Assembly (NCBI GenBank): GCA_015486015.1
Contig: WFSL01000024.1
Location: 105,780-169,779, forward strand
From: Aquificota bacterium
GTDB lineage: Bacteria > Thermosulfidibacterota > Thermosulfidibacteria > Thermosulfidibacterales > B14-G1
DNA length: 64,000 nucleotides
Direction of reading: 5' to 3'
The notes under the pieces are model-generated. The model was not told the origin of the DNA, made no database searches, and saw only the letters and a program-made list of their open reading frames with translations. Positions within the stretch are counted from its first letter, which is position 1; each line of letters begins with the position of its first letter. Positions 49,220 to 58,452 of the stretch are shown piece by piece. The translations under genes were made by a program, and so were the position numbers.

Positions 49220-50326
49220 ATGGACAGAATCAAGATTGCCATTGTTGGTGTGGGGAACTGCGCAAGTGCTCTCGTACAGGGTATAGAATATTACAGATAT
49301 AAGGGGGAAAACGATGCTGTAGGATTTATGCATTGGGACATAGGTGGATATACACCAGGTGATATTGATATTGTAGCAGCATTCGATATTGACAGGAGGA
49401 AAGTGGGAAAGGACATATCAGATGCTATATTTCAACTACCTAACTGTACCAAGACTATCTTTAAAAACATACCCCCAAAAGGTGTGAAAGTAAGGATGGG
49501 GAGGATCCTTGATGGAGTAGCTCCTCACATGGCGAAGTATGATGAAAAGTACACCTTTGTTGTTGCTGATGAGGAGGAACCTGAAGAGGATAAAGTGGTT
49601 GCTATTCTCAGAGATAGTGGCGCTGATATGCTTATAAACTACTTACCAGTGGGGTCAGAGGAGGCAACAAAGTTCTATGCAAATTGCGCTCTTCAAGCAG
49701 GCATCGGATTCATAAATTGTATACCCGTATTTATTGCAAGCGATTCATATTGGGCAAATAAGTTCAAAGATAAAAACATACCTATCATTGGAGACGATAT
49801 AAAATCACAAGTAGGGGCCACCATTGTACATAGAGTATTAGCGAATCTATTCAAAAGCAGGGGAGTGAAACTGGAGAGAACATATCAGCTCAATACAGGA
49901 GGAAACACCGATTTCCTTAATATGCTTGATAGAGGTCGATTACTATCGAAGAAGAGATCGAAAACCGAGTCGGTTCAGTCCCAGCTTGGTGAACTGCGGT
50001 TAGAGGATGAAAACATCCACATCGGTCCCAGCGATTGGGTAGCATGGCAAAAAGACAATAAAATATGTTTTATACGCATGGAGGGAAAATTGTTTGGAGA
50101 TGTAGCCATGGACCTTGAGCTCCGTCTATCTGTGGAGGATTCTCCAAATTCAGGCGGCGTAGTTATTGACGCCATCAGGTGCCTGAAGCTTGCGCTAAAC
50201 AGGGGGAAAGGAGGTGTTCTTTATTCTCCATCGTCCTACTTTATGAAGCATCCGCCAAAGCAGTTCACAGATGATGAGGCACGTAGAATGACAGAAGAGT
50301 TCATAAATGGCATAAGGGAATCGTAA
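49220..50326 (+). CDS. ino1: myo-inositol-1-phosphate synthase
   Basis: Converts glucose 6-phosphate to L-myo-inositol 1-phosphate with bound NAD+. The 368-residue protein starts with a Rossmann motif, IKIAIVGVGNCASALVQGIEYY, and has DGVAPHMAKY, LINYLPVGSEEATKFYANCALQAGIGFINCIPVFIAS, the catalytic-lysine region PIIGDDIKSQVGATIVHRVL, and LNTGGNTDFLNM. It is the short prokaryotic/archaeal type. It overlaps the next gene by one base (TAATG), tying it to di-myo-inositol phosphate synthesis. It looks more AT-rich than most genes in the window, which may reflect transfer. GGAGGAGG precedes the ATG. Confidence 0.95.
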   Translation: MDRIKIAIVGVGNCASALVQGIEYYRYKGENDAVGFMHWDIGGYTPGDIDIVAAFDIDRRKVGKDISDAIFQLPNCTKTIFKNIPPKGVKVRMGRILDGVAPHMAKYDEKYTFVVADEEEPEEDKVVAILRDSGADMLINYLPVGSEEATKFYANCALQAGIGFINCIPVFIASDSYWANKFKDKNIPIIGDDIKSQVGATIVHRVLANLFKSRGVKLERTYQLNTGGNTDFLNMLDRGRLLSKKRSKTESVQSQLGELRLEDENIHIGPSDWVAWQKDNKICFIRMEGKLFGDVAMDLELRLSVEDSPNSGGVVIDAIRCLKLALNRGKGGVLYSPSSYFMKHPPKQFTDDEARRMTEEFINGIRES

Positions 50327-51660
50327 TGAATGTCACTGAGTGCCTCATCTTGGCTGCTGGAAAGGGAAGCAGAATCTCAGAGAAAGGGCAGCCAAAACCC
50401 CTTATTCGGCTTTTAGGGTTAGCACTTATAGAGCGGGTCATCACCAGTGTTTATTCATGCGGTATACAGGAATTCACCGTTGTCACGGGATATAGAGGAA
50501 AGGAAGTTAGGAGATTTTTGGATGAGCTTGGCAAGAGGAGGGATTTGGTCATCAAACATGTGATTAATGATGAGTGGGACAAAGAGAATGGTCTCTCTGT
50601 CCTGAAAGCTAAGGATGCAATAGATGCCCCTTTCTTGTTGGTAATGAGCGACCATGTAATACAGGAAACGGCCATAGAAAAGATGGTATCTTCCAACATT
50701 GCTGGGGATCAGGTGCTCATGTGTGTGGATTATAGGATTAGCAGTAACTCGAATGTCCGCTTATGTGAGGCAACGAAGGTATATGTTAAGGGGGATGTGG
50801 TCACCAGTATTGGGAAGCATCTTGATAGGTTCAATGCGTTGGATACAGGCCTCTTTGTGTGTACCCCCATTATATTTGATGCTATTGAGGAAAGATTAAG
50901 GCAAGGTGACAGTACCCTGAGTGGCGCTATTAGGACTTTATCTTCTCAGGGGAAGGTAAAGGCGGTTGATATAGGGGATGCCTATTGGTACGATATAGAC
51001 GATGAAGCATCCTACAAAAGGGCTAAGGACGGACTTCTCTCGTCCTTAGGGAAAAGTGCAGACGGACCAATATCTAAATACATCAATCGCCCCATCTCCA
51101 TCAGGATTACAGAAAGGATGGTCAATACTCGGGTATCCCCAAATGCTGTTTCTATGGTCTCTTTCCTATTCGCCATTGTTGGTGCTATTTGCTTTCTCTT
51201 TCCCGGGTACCTGCCTCTCTTACTGGGTGCCATACTTTCTTATTCTTCCTCCATCTTAGACGGTTGCGATGGGGAAGTTGCAAGACTGAAATACCTGCAA
51301 ACAGACCTTGGGGCTTGGCTCGATGCAGTACTGGACCGGTATGCTGATGCCCTCCTGATCCTTGGGCTCTCTATACACTCCATGGCGAAAGGCCAAGTCT
51401 TACTGGTAGTCCTGGTCGGTTATCTTGCCCTTGCAGGGTCCCTCATAAATAGCTACACCGCGGACAAATACGACAGATTCATGGAGAAGAGGCTCCAGGG
51501 AAAGGTGGCCCCTTTTAGGATCGGGAGGGATTTGCGCATTATGCTCATCTCCGCAGGAGCGCTTCTGAATATACCTGTAATTGCACTTGCGCTCATAGCC
51601 ATTGTGATGAACATAGAGAACATCAGGAGAGTGATCCTCCTATATACCCATCAGCCTTAA
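50326..51660 (+). CDS. bifunctional CTP:inositol-1-phosphate cytidylyltransferase / di-myo-inositol-phosphate-phosphate synthase (IPCT/DIPPS)
   Basis: A 444-residue two-domain protein. The N-terminal nucleotidyltransferase (about 1-235) opens CLILAAGKGSRISEKGQPKPLIRLLG and has FLLVMSDHVI. It is joined to a C-terminal CDP-alcohol phosphotransferase membrane domain (about 245-444) with the full signature DGCDGEVARLKYLQTDLGAW followed by LDAVLDRYAD. This combination is known from organisms making di-myo-inositol 1,1'-phosphate: inositol-1-P is activated by CTP and joined to a second inositol-1-P. The final phosphatase is not recognised here. The Ino1 gene directly upstream supplies the substrate. 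Confidence 0.92.
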   Translation: MNVTECLILAAGKGSRISEKGQPKPLIRLLGLALIERVITSVYSCGIQEFTVVTGYRGKEVRRFLDELGKRRDLVIKHVINDEWDKENGLSVLKAKDAIDAPFLLVMSDHVIQETAIEKMVSSNIAGDQVLMCVDYRISSNSNVRLCEATKVYVKGDVVTSIGKHLDRFNALDTGLFVCTPIIFDAIEERLRQGDSTLSGAIRTLSSQGKVKAVDIGDAYWYDIDDEASYKRAKDGLLSSLGKSADGPISKYINRPISIRITERMVNTRVSPNAVSMVSFLFAIVGAICFLFPGYLPLLLGAILSYSSSILDGCDGEVARLKYLQTDLGAWLDAVLDRYADALLILGLSIHSMAKGQVLLVVLVGYLALAGSLINSYTADKYDRFMEKRLQGKVAPFRIGRDLRIMLISAGALLNIPVIALALIAIVMNIENIRRVILLYTHQP

Positions 51661-51720
51661 CCATTAGGCCAGGGTGATTCGGTTTACTTTACCGTTCTTT
51701 TCTCCTATAAATGGATTACC

Positions 51721-53391
51721 ATGCGTAACAAGACAAAGTCCACACGCCCTCTGGCCGTTATACTGCTGTTGGCTATTACACTGGGGACGCTTCTCCCCAC
51801 ATTGGGGAAGGTCTCATTCTGGGACTCTGATGAGGCAAGGTACGCTGAGTGCGCCAGGAATGCCATTGAACACGGTCACTGGATCATTCCATACTATAAC
51901 GGCCATCCAAGGATAGTGAAGCCTCCACTTATGGTGTGGTTGGTGGCCCTTTCGAGCATGGTGATCAATGGGGGACAAGTGACAGAGTTCTCTGCACGTC
52001 TCCCCTCCCTCTTGGCAGGCGTGGGGACGGTCCTAATTACGTATCTATTGGCTTATTCCCTCCTAAGCTCCGAGGTGCTGGCCTTTTTGTCTGCCTTCAT
52101 CCTGGCCACCACCTATCTCTTTTATAAGCAGGCCCGATTCTCGATAACAGATATGGTACTCACATTCTTTTTTACCTTGGCCCTCTACTGGTTTTATCAA
52201 TTCTATAGAGGAGGGAGAGGGCTATACGTGCTGGGCATGTATGGTGCCCTTGCAATGGCCACTATGGATAAGGGACCTGCTGTGGGTTTTGTGCTCCCAG
52301 TGCTCATCATCATCCTCTTCATTTGGATGCAGGGTGATGTGCGAAAGATAAAAGGGCTCATTCATCCAGTCGGGATACTCATATACATAGCCCTTGTGCT
52401 ACCTTGGCCCCTCTTGGTGGGCAAGGCTTACCTGGTGAAGTTTTTATGGAGGAGCAACGTAAGGCGTTTCGCCAACAATCCAGCCTGGAGGACCCCCTTT
52501 TGGTTTTATTTGTGGAATTTTCCTGTGCACTTCACCCCTTGGGCGGCCTTTTTGCCACTCACCGCTGCCACAGTGAGGAAGGTGAGGGGGCGCATGGGCC
52601 CAATATCCTTCCCACTTATCTGGTTTGCTGTGGTATTTGTGCTCTTTTCCCTTTCGGACACCAAGAGATCCAGCTATATCCTACCACTCTATCCAGCCGC
52701 CGCTCTTATTACTGCTTGGAGTATAGGGAAGGGGATAGAGATGAAAGAGGAGCTGGTGGGCCCGTGGCGTGCCTCCTTGGGGCTCTTTGCCCTTGTCATA
52801 ATGGGATATGTGGTGGCGCTGGTGCTTGCATTTTCCCGTCATGTCCCCCTTTACACCCCCACGGCCACGGCCTCCTTGGGGCTGGCCCTCATCATAGGGG
52901 GCTTCATCGCTTTTATAGCCAAATTGAAGAACTTCCAAGAAGGGACCTTGCTGGCATGCGCGGGTGCACTGGTCCTGACTATAGGATACACTGGCTTTTA
53001 CCAACCCTTGTTCGATCAATATTATAGATCCCCCAAGCCCTATTGCGCGGACATTAAAAAGACCGTGGGCTCACTACCACTCTATCACTATGGCTCCATA
53101 AGGGCCCATGACCTGTTTTATATAGGGAAGGGAAGGATTCCCTCTCTTCCCGATGCCAAAGAACCAAAGGGCCCCTATTTTGTCATGACCAGGGGAAAGA
53201 AGCTGAAGTCCCTAAGGAGGGAACGCCCTTATCTTAAGATAATAAAGAGATACCCTTTCAGGGACATAGTGATAGTCCTTTTAAGGAGTCCAAAGGAAAA
53301 GCATTCTGGAAAAGGGGGTGCACATCCTATAGAAAGGAAAGAAGATGGCGAAGAGACTTTCTATTATCATACCCACCTTCAATCGGCTTAG
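51721..53391 (+). CDS. ArnT/PMT-family (GT83-like) membrane glycosyltransferase
   Basis: A 556-residue multi-helix GT-C glycosyltransferase using a polyprenyl-phosphate sugar donor. The first periplasmic loop carries the catalytic-type motif FWDSDEARYAECARNAIEHGHWIIPYYNGHPRIVKPPLMVW, including the DE pair and the PP segment. TKRSSYILPLYPAAALI matches the ArnT family. About 11-12 membrane helices are followed by a small soluble C-terminal part. It probably adds a sugar to lipid A, LPS core or a protein in the periplasm. The ribosome site is weak. It begins 60 bp after the DIPP synthase gene and overlaps the next gene by 47 bp. Confidence 0.87.
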   Translation: MRNKTKSTRPLAVILLLAITLGTLLPTLGKVSFWDSDEARYAECARNAIEHGHWIIPYYNGHPRIVKPPLMVWLVALSSMVINGGQVTEFSARLPSLLAGVGTVLITYLLAYSLLSSEVLAFLSAFILATTYLFYKQARFSITDMVLTFFFTLALYWFYQFYRGGRGLYVLGMYGALAMATMDKGPAVGFVLPVLIIILFIWMQGDVRKIKGLIHPVGILIYIALVLPWPLLVGKAYLVKFLWRSNVRRFANNPAWRTPFWFYLWNFPVHFTPWAAFLPLTAATVRKVRGRMGPISFPLIWFAVVFVLFSLSDTKRSSYILPLYPAAALITAWSIGKGIEMKEELVGPWRASLGLFALVIMGYVVALVLAFSRHVPLYTPTATASLGLALIIGGFIAFIAKLKNFQEGTLLACAGALVLTIGYTGFYQPLFDQYYRSPKPYCADIKKTVGSLPLYHYGSIRAHDLFYIGKGRIPSLPDAKEPKGPYFVMTRGKKLKSLRRERPYLKIIKRYPFRDIVIVLLRSPKEKHSGKGGAHPIERKEDGEETFYYHTHLQSA

Positions 53392-54142
53392 GACCATGAG
53401 AGCCATTCTCCGGGCCCTTGAGGGACAAACCCTTTCGCCAGAAGAGTTTGAGGTGATCACTGTGGATGATGGCTCCACCGATGGCACATTGGCGATGCTC
53501 CGGGACTATCAGGGCCCTTTGACCCTGAAGGTAGACACCACAGGCCTATCCCCTGGTGTGTATGGATACCATGTGGCCATCAATAAAGGGTTAACCCTGT
53601 CCCAGGGGAAGTATCTGGTTTTTATGGATTCAGACATGGTGCCAAGGCACGATGCTTTAGAGGAGCTTTTGAAGGCCCACAGCCAATGGGAAGGGGAAGG
53701 GGAGAGGGTCCTTATCAGGGCCTGGTGGACCAGAAGGCGTCACCCGCTAAGGATGTGGCTCAAGGGTACTACCTTGAAAGGTTACTCTCCAGAGAAGGCC
53801 CTGAAACGGGATAAGAAGTTCCAGAAACTCTACCGAAAGAAGGAAAATTTGCGACCTAAAGACGCCCCAAGTGCCTTCATCTCTGTGAGGAGAGACCTGG
53901 CAATAGCTGTGGATGGCTTTCCCTCTCATGCCTATTGTTATGGTATGGACTACGAATTCCAGAGGAGGCTGGTAGAGATTGTGGGTGTGAGGATAGTATT
54001 CGAGCCAAAGGTATATGCCATTCATGGTCCCTTACCGGGGGATGTAAAAGCTGACAGCTACAGGTGGACCAGAAAATTTCAAAGTAGATACTCGAAGGAG
54101 AGATGGGAAGGGATATCCAGCATCAGGGGGACCCCAAAATAG
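53345..54142 (+). CDS. family 2 glycosyltransferase
   Basis: A 265-residue GT-A fold enzyme with nucleotide-sugar donor. It begins RLSIIIPTFNRLRTMRAILRALEGQ, then FEVITVDDGSTDGT with the donor-binding aspartates, GKYLVFMDSDMVPRHDALEEL with the DxD metal motif, and a galactosyltransferase-like C-terminal part with GMDYEFQRRLVE. The product is probably an LPS or exopolysaccharide step. Its start lies inside the preceding gene and GGAAAG precedes the ATG. Confidence 0.85.
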   Translation: MAKRLSIIIPTFNRLRTMRAILRALEGQTLSPEEFEVITVDDGSTDGTLAMLRDYQGPLTLKVDTTGLSPGVYGYHVAINKGLTLSQGKYLVFMDSDMVPRHDALEELLKAHSQWEGEGERVLIRAWWTRRRHPLRMWLKGTTLKGYSPEKALKRDKKFQKLYRKKENLRPKDAPSAFISVRRDLAIAVDGFPSHAYCYGMDYEFQRRLVEIVGVRIVFEPKVYAIHGPLPGDVKADSYRWTRKFQSRYSKERWEGISSIRGTPK

Positions 54143-54144
54143 CT

Positions 54145-55341
54145 ATGTTAGAGGTCAGTTGGAGTAATGCCGTTTTCTGGGTTTATACCCTCTATCTGTT
54201 TACCATTCCCTTCAAAGTTCCAAATACCCTTTCATCACTCATGCTATTGATACTCGTCATTCCAGCCATGAAGGGGTTGGCGGGAATTAAGAGGAGAGGC
54301 AGAGACCCCTTAGAGGCTGGTGTACTTCTCTTTTCTGGAATCGTTCTCCTCTCCACTATCACCTCTGTAGATCCCACCTTAACCCTCAAATATTTTAAGA
54401 AAGATATCCTAATAGGTTTAATTCTTTTCTTTTCCACTCTTTATCTGACAAAACCGGAAAACACCATCCATATATACAGAACTCTCCTCCTTTCGTTCCT
54501 TTTGGCAATGATATGGGGCATCAATATCTATGATTCACCTGGTGGAAGGCTCGCTGGTGTGATAGGTCATAGTACCCGCTATGGGAAATTTTTGGATCTT
54601 GTTTTACCAATTGCTATTTCCGGGTTCTTTGTAGAAAAAATCCCCTGGCTCCTTCTACCTTTGGCAACCTTTTTCTTGGGGACTTACAGCTTAGTCCGCA
54701 CTATGACCAGGGGGGCTTGGGTGGGGGTCTCCTTCGCAACGTTGACCCTTTTCATTTCGGCTAAAAGGTGGTATATGTTTTTAACTTTTGGGATTGCTAT
54801 TGTTCTAATTTTACCTTTTGTTCCCTCGAAGGGCCAGCTTCTCCACAGAGTAGCATCTGTGGTTGAAGTTAATAAAACCCTTAAAACTGATCCATCTTTA
54901 TTAAAACGACTCCAATTTTATAAGACGGGCATAGATCTGATTAAAGAGAGGCCTGTCTTGGGATGGGGTTACGGTAGAAAAATCCCAAGAAAAATCAAAA
55001 AGAAGCTGGGGCATGGGTGGTTCTTAAAGAGGAAACTTAAACCTTTTACTCATCATTGCCATGATTCTTACATGGAACTCGCTTTAGAAACTGGAATTAT
55101 GGGACTGATGGCCTTTCTTTTCTTTTTAGGGGCGTTTTTCTATGATGGAATAAGGGTTTATAGAAAAGCTTCACCTTCAGAACTTCAGCTAATCGCTTTG
55201 GGGATCATGGCAGGTATACTGGCTTTAATGATCCATGGATTTGTAACTGATGTTTTTCAAAAACCCTTCATTTCATACATGTTCATTCTTTCAGCTATCT
55301 TGTACTCAATGGAGAGGTCCCTTGGGGATCAGGGTTCTTAG
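54145..55341 (+). CDS. O-antigen ligase/polymerase family membrane protein (Wzy_C domain)
   Basis: A 398-residue protein with about 11 membrane helices and a large periplasmic loop before the last helices. In that loop are RPVLGWGYGRK and, about 35 residues later, HHCHDSYMELALETGIMGL, the conserved Wzy_C region of WaaL ligases and Wzy polymerases with the catalytic-type histidine. It attaches or polymerises O-antigen-like chains. I prefer ATG 54145, right after the preceding stop, over ATG 54103 whose ribosome site is only two bases away; neither is certain. The 3' end overlaps the next gene by 20 bp. Confidence 0.83.
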   Translation: MLEVSWSNAVFWVYTLYLFTIPFKVPNTLSSLMLLILVIPAMKGLAGIKRRGRDPLEAGVLLFSGIVLLSTITSVDPTLTLKYFKKDILIGLILFFSTLYLTKPENTIHIYRTLLLSFLLAMIWGINIYDSPGGRLAGVIGHSTRYGKFLDLVLPIAISGFFVEKIPWLLLPLATFFLGTYSLVRTMTRGAWVGVSFATLTLFISAKRWYMFLTFGIAIVLILPFVPSKGQLLHRVASVVEVNKTLKTDPSLLKRLQFYKTGIDLIKERPVLGWGYGRKIPRKIKKKLGHGWFLKRKLKPFTHHCHDSYMELALETGIMGLMAFLFFLGAFFYDGIRVYRKASPSELQLIALGIMAGILALMIHGFVTDVFQKPFISYMFILSAILYSMERSLGDQGS

Positions 55342-56395
55342 AGTCGTCTCCAACTTGGGAATTGGGGGAGTTCAAAGACAATTACTCTGTCTTCTTAAGT
55401 ACTTAGACTTCAACAGGGTCTCCACGGACATATTGGCTATAAGAAGATCTGGAGAGCTTGAAGAAGAGTTCTCAAGGTACTGCACAGTAAAGGTCCTGGG
55501 ACTCAAAGGAAAGTACAATCCCTTAGACATTTACAGACTCACCCGTGAGATAACAAAAGGGGGCTATCAAGTGGTTCACGTCCATAGAACAGAAGATATC
55601 GTTTTTATGACGGTATTGGCCAGCCTTCTTGCTGGTGTGAATGCGATAGTGATCCACCACCATTTTCCTTATAAGTGGATGAGCAAGAGGAAGCTTTTAT
55701 TAGAAAAGGTAGCTACTCAAAGGGCCAAGAGGCTCATAGGGGTTTCCCAATTTGTGGCAAGGCACACTGTAAAAAGCATGAAAATAGAGATGTGCAAGTG
55801 CTCCGTTATTTATAATGGAATAGCTTTGAATGATTCTTTTTCATCTGCCAGGGCAAACAAAGTAGGTCTGGTTGCCAGATTGGTAAACTTCAAAAGGATT
55901 GGCGACTTTATAGATGCATCCCAGATCGTTCAAGAGGCCAAAAGGGATGTTAAGATCCTGGTAGTTGGAGATGGAGAAGAAGAAACCAGGAAAGGGCTGG
56001 AGGGGAGGGCCCAAGAGAAGGGGATAAAAGTGGCATGGTTGGGCCAGATGAAGGACCCAAGAAAGTTTATGGAACAATTAAAGATAGGTGTCCTTTCATC
56101 TTCCAAAGAGGGCTTGCCCAATGTGGTTCTCGAGTATATGGTTTCGGGAGCCTTGGTTGTGGCCACCAAGATACCCCCTGTGGAAGAGATCGTTATAGAG
56201 AACAGAGTGGGGTATCTCGTTTCACCCAAGAACCCGTACGCATTGGCCAGAGCCATCTTGAAAGGGCTTGATAATTGTGCACATAGGAAAGAAATAGTGA
56301 TCCTGGCCTCAAAAAGGATGGCACAATTCTCCATAGAGGAGACAGCCCAAAAAACCATGGAGCTTTATGAAAACCTGGTAGGGGTCAGGTCTTGA
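55322..56395 (+). CDS. family 4 glycosyltransferase
   Basis: A 357-residue GT-B enzyme. The N-terminal acceptor domain opens IRVLRVVSNLGIGGVQRQL and has VVHVHRTEDIVFM. The donor half has VGLVARLVNFKRIGDFIDA, ILVVGDGEEE and the retaining-GT4 EX7E motif in SSSKEGLPNVVLEYMVSGALVVAT. The start is TTG 55322, five bases after GGAGAGG and inside the end of the ligase gene; an ATG at 55250 would add a 24-residue stretch that does not belong to the fold. It ends the envelope-glycan block. The following 205 bp show nothing I recognise. Confidence 0.87.
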   Translation: MGIRVLRVVSNLGIGGVQRQLLCLLKYLDFNRVSTDILAIRRSGELEEEFSRYCTVKVLGLKGKYNPLDIYRLTREITKGGYQVVHVHRTEDIVFMTVLASLLAGVNAIVIHHHFPYKWMSKRKLLLEKVATQRAKRLIGVSQFVARHTVKSMKIEMCKCSVIYNGIALNDSFSSARANKVGLVARLVNFKRIGDFIDASQIVQEAKRDVKILVVGDGEEETRKGLEGRAQEKGIKVAWLGQMKDPRKFMEQLKIGVLSSSKEGLPNVVLEYMVSGALVVATKIPPVEEIVIENRVGYLVSPKNPYALARAILKGLDNCAHRKEIVILASKRMAQFSIEETAQKTMELYENLVGVRS

Positions 56396-56600
56396 ATTTG
56401 GTAAATTTCTATGATTGCCAGACGCCATGGCTTTATAATTGAGGAGGTTGGGGTTTTGGGTATCGGGAATTAGGATCGGTGCCTCCTATTCGATAGTTGG
56501 CAAGGCCTTGTAGGCCAGGGAAATTGCCAAATTCAAGATCTGACCCCTGCTGGCGGCGATGTTTTATGGTAAATATGTGTGAGATCTTCAGGAGGTTTAG

Positions 56601-57122
56601 ATGATAGGGTGGTTTAAGGATGCCTATCCGAGGATAGCTCCATCCGCATTTGTGGCATTGAACGCTACGGTCATTGGTAACGTAGAGATAGGCGATCACT
56701 CCAGTGTATGGTTTGGCGCTGTAGTGAGGGGGGACGTGAACTACATAAAAATAGGCTCTTTCAGCAACCTCCAAGACAATTCCGTGGTCCATGTCACTAC
56801 TGCCAAGTACCCCACCGTGATTGGTGATGAGGTGACCATGGGTCACCGGGTAATGATCCACGGATGTGTAGTAGGCTCCCGTTGTCTCATAGGTATGAGC
56901 GCCATCATCTTAGACGGCGTGGAGATAGGGGATGAATGCTTGGTGGCTGCGGGGGCCTTGGTACCGCCGAATACGAAGGTGCCGCCCCGTTCCCTATTGA
57001 TGGGTTTCCCTGCCAGAGTGGTGAGGAAACTCACGGATGAAGATATTGCAGAGATTGAAAGGGTGGCCAGGCACTATGCCAATCTCGCTGCCTGGTACCG
57101 GGATGAATACGGAGAGCGATAA
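56601..57122 (+). CDS. gamma-carbonic anhydrase-like hexapeptide protein
   Basis: A 173-residue left-handed beta-helix protein of the gamma-carbonic anhydrase/PaaY group. Hexapeptide turns run from about residue 15 (NATVIGNVEIGDHSSVWFGAVVRGDVNYIKIGSFSNLQDNSVVH). The zinc histidines are in NSVVHVT and in MGHRVMIHGC, and a C-terminal helix follows. Whether it hydrates CO2 or is a structural or metal-binding relative is not clear. AGGAGG precedes the ATG. It overlaps the MscS gene by one base. Confidence 0.87.
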   Translation: MIGWFKDAYPRIAPSAFVALNATVIGNVEIGDHSSVWFGAVVRGDVNYIKIGSFSNLQDNSVVHVTTAKYPTVIGDEVTMGHRVMIHGCVVGSRCLIGMSAIILDGVEIGDECLVAAGALVPPNTKVPPRSLLMGFPARVVRKLTDEDIAEIERVARHYANLAAWYRDEYGER

Positions 57123-58363
57123 TGCAGGTCTCTCATCGGGTAATGCTGATAGCAGAGAAACTGACAGCCTCCCCCATTATAAGGGTGATCTTTGTGGTGT
57201 GTCTGGCAGGGTTTTCCTACTGGATTGCGAGGAAAATTTTTGTATACACCGCCGTCAAGCTTGCCAGGAAGACCAAGAACGAGTTGGACGATATATTGAT
57301 ACAGCACAAGGTTATAGATCTACTCGCCTTCCTTTTTCCCATCTTTGTGATCCACTATGGGGAGTTCCTGGTGCCCTCCTTTGCCGGTGCCTTGGAGAAG
57401 GCGGTCTCTGTGGGTTGGGTGGCGTTTCTTGCCCTCCTTGCAGATCGCCTTCTCTCCGTGGGACTCACCATTTATGATAGACATCCCATTGCCAGGAAGC
57501 GGCCCCTCAAAGGGTATGTTCAAATACTCAAGATCTTTATTTATTTGACAGCTATCATTGTGGGGCTCTGCGCCCTATTGGGGAAATCCCCCTGGGGCCT
57601 TATCAGTGGCTTGGGTGCCCTCAGTGCCGTACTCATCCTTGTCTTTCGTCACACGATTCTCTCCTTTGTGGCGAGCTTTCAGGTGGTTTCTCAGGAGCTT
57701 ATCAGGGTGGGTGACTGGATAGAGATGCCTCAATACGGAGCAGATGGGGAAGTAGTAGATATAGCGCTTCACACCATCGAGATCCAGAACTGGGATAAAA
57801 CGTACGTGGTGATCCCCACATACAGGCTACTGGAGGAGTCCTTCAAAAATTGGAGGGGTATGCAGGAGGCTGGGGGAAGACGCATCAAACGCTTCCTTCA
57901 TGTGGATAAATCCACAGTCAGGTTTTGCGATGATGAGCTCATTGAGAGATTCAAAAAGATCCATCTTATTGCGTCATATGTAGAGGAGAGGATCAAAGAG
58001 ATTGAGGAATATAACAAGAAGCATGGGATAGACGCCTCGGCTTCCCCTGTGAACGGACGTAGGATGACTAATCTGGGAACCTTTAGGGTTTACATAGAAG
58101 AATATCTAAGGCACCACCCAAAAATACGGAAGGATTTGACCCTCATGGTTCGTCAGCTTCAGCCTGCCCCAGAAGGCATACCCTTGGAGGTTTACTGCTT
58201 TGTGGCAGACACCCGTTGGGTCCAGTATGAAGGGGTGCAAGCCGACATCTTTGATCATCTCTTGGCGGCAGCAAGGGAGTTTGATCTAAGGGTTGTCCAG
58301 ATACCTACGGGTAGTGACTTGAAGGATGCTATTGCGGCTTTGAGCAACAAGTTATCCTCTTAA
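57122..58363 (+). CDS. MscS family mechanosensitive channel
   Basis: A 413-residue member of the MscS superfamily with about five N-terminal helices. The pore helix and beta domain are seen as GLISGLGALSAVLILVFRHTILSFVASFQVVSQELIRVGDWIEMPQYGADGEVVDIALHTIEIQNWDKTYVVIPTYRLLEESFKNW. The segment near residues 285-310 and the VPLEVYCF-like IPLEVYCFVADTRWVQYEGVQADIFDHLLAAAREF region match the YbdG subgroup, which responds to milder osmotic stress. It shares a transcript with the hexapeptide gene. Confidence 0.87.
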   Translation: MQVSHRVMLIAEKLTASPIIRVIFVVCLAGFSYWIARKIFVYTAVKLARKTKNELDDILIQHKVIDLLAFLFPIFVIHYGEFLVPSFAGALEKAVSVGWVAFLALLADRLLSVGLTIYDRHPIARKRPLKGYVQILKIFIYLTAIIVGLCALLGKSPWGLISGLGALSAVLILVFRHTILSFVASFQVVSQELIRVGDWIEMPQYGADGEVVDIALHTIEIQNWDKTYVVIPTYRLLEESFKNWRGMQEAGGRRIKRFLHVDKSTVRFCDDELIERFKKIHLIASYVEERIKEIEEYNKKHGIDASASPVNGRRMTNLGTFRVYIEEYLRHHPKIRKDLTLMVRQLQPAPEGIPLEVYCFVADTRWVQYEGVQADIFDHLLAAAREFDLRVVQIPTGSDLKDAIAALSNKLSS

Positions 58364-58388
58364 CCTCTTCAGTGGGTAAAGAGAGGGT

Positions 58389-58445
58389 GGAGGGGGTGGG
58401 TAAAGATTGGATCACTGAATTTATAGACCCCCTCCTGATCTAAGC
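58389..58445. terminator. possible long-loop terminator hairpin between mscS-like and crotonase genes
   Basis: A perfect 9-bp inverted repeat (GGAGGGGGT, 58389-58397, with 58437-58445) separated by 39 bases in the 89-bp gap between convergent genes. The long loop and lack of a U-tract keep confidence low. Confidence 0.35.
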
Positions 58446-58452
58446 TATGTTG

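Noticed and set aside
56396-56600. Remnant of a transposase or another glycan gene after the GT4 gene
   Set aside because: Short translated pieces were not convincing in any frame.
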